DNA of 64,000 bases from Isoetes taiwanensis (Eukaryota; Streptophyta; Lycopodiopsida; Isoetales; Isoetaceae), in contig JAJEKV010000035.1 of NCBI GenBank assembly GCA_021234155.1, positions 2,416,001-2,480,000 of the forward strand. Direction: 5' to 3'. Made by a program: the position numbers and the translations under genes. Shown one piece after another: positions 56,441 to 64,000 of this stretch (positions are counted from its first letter, which is position 1; each line of letters begins with the position of its first letter). The notes under the pieces were generated by a model. The model did not search any database, was not told the DNA's origin, and saw nothing but the letters and a program-made list of their open reading frames with translations.

Positions 56441-57847
56441 GGTTTACCATATGCTCTCAGTATTAATATTTCATTATCAGTATTTCCTTTGTATGATTTG
56501 CACGGATCTATTGTTCTTAGCGATAAGTTCCATTGTTAGAATGTTTTTTTTGTGACTGGTAATAGTGTTGCTTATTGCTTCCATCTTAAAATTTTTGATC
56601 TTTGGTGAGCATTTTACCATATAATTCTAATGTGGGCGTCGAGTGCATAAATTAAATGGATTTTCCTTAACATTATATTATCATAATACATATTATTTCC
56701 TTGTACTTTGGTGGGATCTGTTATTGTTTATGGTAGCACCTTTGAAATGACATCTGCATAAGAATAATCGGCTGCTTAGGGTCGACTTGGAATACATTCC
56801 TACCACGATGTATAAGGCAATATCCGATTCTACTACTTTCTTTTCTTTATGGTTTGTTGTAATATGTTTCTAAATAATTTAGAGTGATGCTTTCTTTTTG
56901 GTTTGGTCTTTGGGTGGTGCGACTACATGTGTAGGTCTTGAGGCATATTGTGGTATAATAAGGTTATTATAGATGGATGGATCTAACACGCAAAACCTTG
57001 TTTACGCATATTTGTTGTTGTTACGCATAGTTATTGTAGATAGAATGATCTAAACACGCAAAACCCGGTTCAGCATTACGCATGATAATTATTTTTTTCT
57101 CTCCCATTTAATCTCTTTATCATTTATTATTTCTGCTTTAATCTATGTCTTTAAAATCGAGAAAATCACGGTATATTGTCTATGTTTATGACTCATCCGC
57201 CACTTGCATATTTGATTGCTGATATTTAAGGAATCGTAACATGACTAAACATGATTTACGCGATTATAAATATCGTTTTGCTCATTTGGGTAAAGGGCTA
57301 ATAGCCAAGGATGTTTTACGCTTACACCGCTAGTCAATTTCAGAATTACCCGGTAGGGCTAATGTCCGATTTGTTTATTGCGCAGGTAACCAAACATCCT
57401 TCTCCCAATCTCGTATGGTTGTGGTTTGATGGTACACTTTGTTGACATATCTCAGTTTCACAAGACTTATATTCTACTGTTATTGTTTTAAGTTCTCTAA
57501 TTCTTAGAACTTTCCAAAGGTATTTACCTCTCAATTGGGAAAAGTTTGTATTCAATACTTGTAATAATAAGTTTACTTTTTATATCGATCTAAATCTCCA
57601 AGGCTTCCCCTCCGGGGTCGGATAAGTCCGATGGTTGTTACTACTTGGATGATTAGTCAAACCTTTAGTTTTTTCTAGTTTGGTTTTTTCTAGTCTTGTC
57701 TATATATCACACGATTTCTGATCACTGGTCTTACCAGTGTGGGCCTTGGAGATTCTCTCAAAATCTTGTTTTAGTCTTGCATTTATTATAATCTTCTTAG
57801 TAATTTATCTTCTATTTTTAATTCTATAATTTGCCTTGATTTTATAG

Positions 57848-59389
57848 GAAGGGGCAACCATTAATATTGACCCCATCACTTTGAAGGTCTGTAACCAGCA
57901 GACTAATTATCAGCAACAGCTTACAAACAGGCCTGGTTGGTACAAAGAAATAGGTGCATATGGGTATCTGCTGCTGCAGGCATTACTGCTCCCAATAAGG
58001 CAGTTCAGACTGTTCTTGGTTGCATTATGCTAAAGGATCTACATAAAGTTTTCATCACCAAGGAATGTGAACTGAATGAGGGTGGTATCTACGCCATTTT
58101 ATTTCTTGGATTTGTGAGAATGTTACGGTTGGTGCGGTTTTAAATCACAGGATTTTGATCATTGCAGAGATTTGATTGAACAAGCCTATCTCAACCTTCC
58201 TGCTGCACATATCCTTGCTGACACTAATGATGTTTTCGACATTTTAGCATTCATTAAGGGCCTGACTATCCTTGAGAGTGCCAATTCATTAAAGATCTCT
58301 TATCCTCCTAATGACTCTGAGGTTTCTGCCCCTAATGTTTCTGAAAATTCTACTCCCACAGCGATAAGCATGTCTGTTTGATTTAAACATGATCCCTATT
58401 ATGGAACAGACTCCTGATGTGATTATTCCAGTAAGAGAGGATACCAGTAAGGAAGATATGGTCAAATTGGAACTGCTTAAGTATAATCTCAAAGAGTTGA
58501 ATCTCTTTAACTGTGGACCTTTCCCCATCATGACCAGTAGGAATGTTGAGATACATGGTGAACAGTTCCAGCATACACTCTGGAATAGTAAAAATCTGGG
58601 TGTTATTGCTCCTATCAGTAAGGAGTCTCTGATCATGTTGGCGCCTGCAAAAAGATGAGGTTCTTAAGGCTGAAAGTAATGCTTTGTCCTTCAACAAACC
58701 ATTTAAAAGGATTGATTACAAGTTCCCCTTCAAGTTAGACTTTCTTGGAAGGACATGTGAATTAGGCAATGGCCTCTTTGTTGGACAAAAAGGGCATATG
58801 GCCAAAGTGGAAGAAAAAAGGATAGACTTTTACCTCAAGAAGATCTGGCGTACCTATTGCCCCTTTGTAAAGTGCAACTGTGACAAGATTTCAGACAAAG
58901 TGCCACGATAATATCACTTAGTTTGATCATTTGCTGTGGCATATGCTCAATAATCTTGAGAAAATATGGCCTAATGATGCCATTCACATCAGGTTTGCTC
59001 GGTTTTCTACCTTTTTAGCATCTGAACCAATTAAATCAGATTGAGTGGTTGGCATATATTGGATATCTGGCTATCAGGAAAATCATGATTGATATGACTC
59101 ATAAGTTTGCTGAAACGGGTGGAAATGTCAATTATGACTTCAAACAGCAATTTGGAAGCTACAAAGTGATTGACATTCTGGAGAAGACTATTAAACCTGT
59201 GTCATTTTTGTATGCACATCAGCATGACAATGCTAGTTTTGGATACTTACCCAGCAGGAAAAGGACTCAATCCAATAATACCATGGCAAGTGGTATACTG
59301 AGGCCTCCTAAATTGTCCAAAAGTTCTGCTAGTTCCAGTGCCACTAGTCGTGTTACTAACATTGGGGAGAATTCGAATATCAAATTCTA
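57848..59389 (+). pseudogene. PLE middle protein of unknown fold, unit 2 copy (best)
   Basis: After a TTTTATAG acceptor: TINIDPITLKVCNQQTNYQQ, RPGWYKEIGAYG, ITAPNKAVQTVLGCIMLKDL, NEGGIYAILFLGFVRML, DLIEQAYLNLPAAHILADTN, a Ser/Pro linker (PNDSEVSAPNVSENSTP), MIPIMEQTPDVIIPVREDTS, KLELLKYNLKELNLFNCGPF, FKRIDYKFPFKLDFLGRTC, FYLKKIWRTYCPFVKCN, LAYIGYLAIRKIMIDMTHKF, IDILEKTIKPVSFLYAHQHD, and a basic Ser-rich tail (PSRKRTQSNNTMASG) to a TAG at 59387-59389. About 480 residues in several frames. No known fold recognised; the basic tail suggests nucleic-acid binding or nuclear import. Confidence 0.55.
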
Positions 59390-59574
59390 GTCTGATTTTC
59401 GGTACTGAGATTGCAAGCTTCTAGAAAAGGTAGTTGTTTTAAATATCTTTACTTATTAGGCCACAGTGCCTTTATACTCCCCTTAAACTTTATGGGTTTT
59501 TTTACCCAACTTGCACAGATTTAATGACTTTGGTTTTACTTTTATCTTTTGAGAACAAAAATATAGGGTCCTCA

Positions 59575-61640
59575 CTACAAGAGCGGATGGTAGGAGAAAG
59601 CTGCAAGTTATCAAAGAAAAACAAAAAAATAAATATGTTCACTTTTCTTACTTTTCAAAAGTTTTAGATAAGATCAAGTTTCTTCGATGTATTCGGATCT
59701 GTCCTTATAAGGTATTTTGGTATCTTGGCGGGAGATTTGGCAAACTACTATTTTTGGTTGGCGGTATTCGTCTAACCTTAAGGACATTTTCTACAAGCCT
59801 AAGTTGATCTTTTCTTTGAATCTACTCTATGTAATTGCCCTTGTGGCATTCACAGTTTAAAGAAATACATAGATCCTTGCATTGGTCACATTAGGACCCA
59901 CGGTTTGAAGATTGTGCATAATAAAACTTTAAGAAATTGGTTTTCCCTTGGACTTAATCACATCCCGGATTTCCTTTTACTTTAGAAAGATTTCAATTTT
60001 GGAAATGTTTGAAGCTGTTGAGCGAGTTTTTGATGTGCATGGATTGCATTGATGGAGGTTGATATGAGCATCATTGATGAATGTAAAAATACATACGAAA
60101 GAAACTAAATGGCTTGCAAAGGCCTTTATTGGGAAAAATCTTTGGTTGCGGAAGAAGTTTCATATTCTAGATGAGAAGGTTTGTAAAACATTAATTGGTT
60201 AGTTGATAACATATACATTCTTTGCGAGTGGATAAAGCGACCAATAATCCGTCTTTTATTTGCCCCGATTACATATCGGGGGAAGTTTGCTACTAAAAGG
60301 CTCAATAGCTCGATTTCTCCAAATGTTGTATTGGGCCGGGAACAATTGGTTAATAATATCTTGGAAGATATTAGAGGATTGCTGGGAGATGGCCACTATT
60401 CAAGCACCAACTTGCCTTACCTTTTGGGCTTATTCAAAGCACACAAAGCGGATTATAGGTGGATTACTAATGCCCATGAAACCATTTTTTCCTTTGTTGC
60501 TTCTATTTTGGTCTTTGGATTCAATCTCATTCTGAGAGATATGGCCCTCTATCTGCTGGGATAAATGCAAGGCTGCAAACATGTTCATGGCCAACAAAAT
60601 TAGGGCTTCATTTATGGTCAATTCTATATATGATGTGGTATGTAATCTACCATCAAAGATTTCTGATGTGTTTGTTCTTTGATATCAATAAGTGCTATGA
60701 GAATATCCCACTAGAGGGTGATGATGGCATTTGCCATATTTTGGAAGATGTCATTAAATTAGCTTGGAACTATAAGAAGAAGGAAAATCTTTGAGGCCCG
60801 ACATGTGGTATCACATTAACAATGATGGTAGTCTTTGCTGTTGTATGGAAATCAAAATTCACGATGGTAATTCTTGGGCAAGGCTAAACAAAGATACCTT
60901 CACTCAATTAAATAATTGGGCATTTGAACAATTGCTTTTGGCCATGTATAATGGAATATGGAGGCGAGACTAAAGGCATCCCAATGGGATTAGCATCAAG
61001 CCACTGGATGGTGCAACATGTATTTGGCCTTTGGTTTGAATTCGGGTTTATTATGGGACTAATCTCACTTGGGGAATTACATATGGGTTGGCGATTTCAA
61101 ACAACACCTTTCGTTATATGGATGATATTTTAGGGATTAACAATCCTCATATCAGAGGTAGTTTGGGCATTAAGGAATGTGGAAATGACTACATGCAGCT
61201 TTATAATCTGAAGCTTTTGGTTATTAAAGATGAGACCACATATGATACAGATAGTGCTTCTTTTTTGGCCGAAAAGCGATTTTCTTAATATGAGCATCGA
61301 AGTTTTTGCTCCACATCTTGGAGTATATGCTACATATAGATATGACAAAAGATGTAAACTTCCTTTTGCTGTTTCAAGGTTTATTCATGCTTGCAGCTGT
61401 CGGCCGTATTTAATGGCCTGCAATGTTATTCTTTCCCAAATACAGCCCTATTTGTATGTGCATAACAATCCTGTCAGAGCTGCTAGTGATATATTGGGAC
61501 TCATGAACACCTTTATTAGCAATGGCTTCAATAAGAAAGATGTTTGGAACAAGGTCACCAAGGTTTTAAATGAGCAGACGTTTCCAGGCCTTAATTACGA
61601 CATCAGAATCCTCATTTTTGAGCTCAATAGGTATAGGTAA
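59575..61640 (+). pseudogene. Penelope-like reverse transcriptase, unit 2 copy (frameshifted)
   Basis: Same protein as in unit 1 but in pieces: CNCPCGIHSLKKYIDPC with GHIRTHGLKIVHNKT in one frame (unit 1 breaks here, unit 2 does not), then NNILEDIRGLLGDGHYSSTN, LPYLLGLFKAHKADYRWITN, GIPMGLASS, FRYMDDILGINNP and an intact C-terminus from 61270 (FLNMSIEVF to NRYR). The differences from unit 1 are dominated by GCTG to CTTTG, CAG to CG or CGG, and CTG to CG. Taking each copy where it is open, the family appears coding-competent. Confidence 0.8.
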
Positions 61641-61775
61641 GTTCTTTTCATATCAGACAAGAGGTTTAATTCCATGACTATTTTATAGTTGGCAGGAGGG
61701 TCCCTTTGCTAGCAAAGGGGTCCTCCGGCCTTATTTGCTAGTATATTGGACCCTATCTGCCTTCCGGAAGGAGGT

Positions 61776-64000
<2,225 letters not shown>

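Noticed and set aside
57848-59389. GIY-YIG endonuclease in the PLE middle protein
   Set aside because: GWYKEIGAYGYL superficially resembles the motif, but the conserved Arg and Glu context and spacing are absent.

Overview
This window is nuclear DNA of a land plant. It holds remnants of streptophyte genes (a PYL abscisic-acid receptor, a group I WRKY factor, a PDR-type ABCG transporter, a non-RD LRR-type receptor kinase, the biotin carboxylase start of MCCA) and a UTP14 ribosome-biogenesis gene. It has spliceosomal introns and is dominated by transposons, SINEs, minisatellites and long TG/AG/TA microsatellites. The transposon spectrum, including a large Penelope-like element (PLE), suggests a big-genome non-flowering plant such as a fern or lycophyte. 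That placement is an inference; the species cannot be read from the sequence.

Layout. 0-3.9 kb: low-complexity DNA, a 67-bp minisatellite and a striking array of hairpin repeats. 3.9-7.57 kb: minus-strand LINE copy A (ORF1 plus the start of the ORF2 endonuclease) with a tRNA-derived SINE in its 5' part. 7.57-13.26 kb: a non-coding repeat 'X', partly repeated at 43.66-45.48 kb. 14.9-16.7 kb: the 3' exons of an ABCG/PDR gene, one exon split by a 942-bp hAT element with an exact 8-bp target duplication. 17-20 kb: SINE and tandem repeats. 20-23 kb: UTP14 3' gene region and a second partial copy of one exon. 23.7-24.4 kb: a terminal-inverted-repeat element. 26-30 kb: LINE copy B. 30.5-31.5 kb: PYL pseudogene (minus). 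32.3-41.2 kb: probable large transposon(s) with Ulp1-like and FCP1/NIF-phosphatase-like coding on + and a transposase-like gene on -, punctuated by GTACAT-rich clusters. 42.6-43.5 kb: WRKY and MCCA remnants (minus). 46.5-47.8 kb: receptor-kinase pseudogene. 48.3 kb to the end: a head-to-tail array of a ~6.6-kb PLE-like retroelement, each unit separated by a pure (TA)n tract.

The PLE array is the most notable system. Each unit encodes a small AT-hook/SAP-like protein, a middle protein of unknown fold, and a reverse transcriptase with DKx, YMDD and CxC motifs. Units carry apparent introns, lack a recognisable GIY-YIG endonuclease, end in a strong 3' hairpin and appear to have entered a TA microsatellite. 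No host gene in the window looks intact.

A cross-cutting observation: copies of the same repeat differ mostly at CTG/CAG (CWG) sites, where one copy reads CG, CGG or TTTG. This is the pattern expected of uncorrected base-calling errors at plant CHG-methylated cytosines. Many frameshifts reported here may therefore be assembly artefacts rather than mutations.
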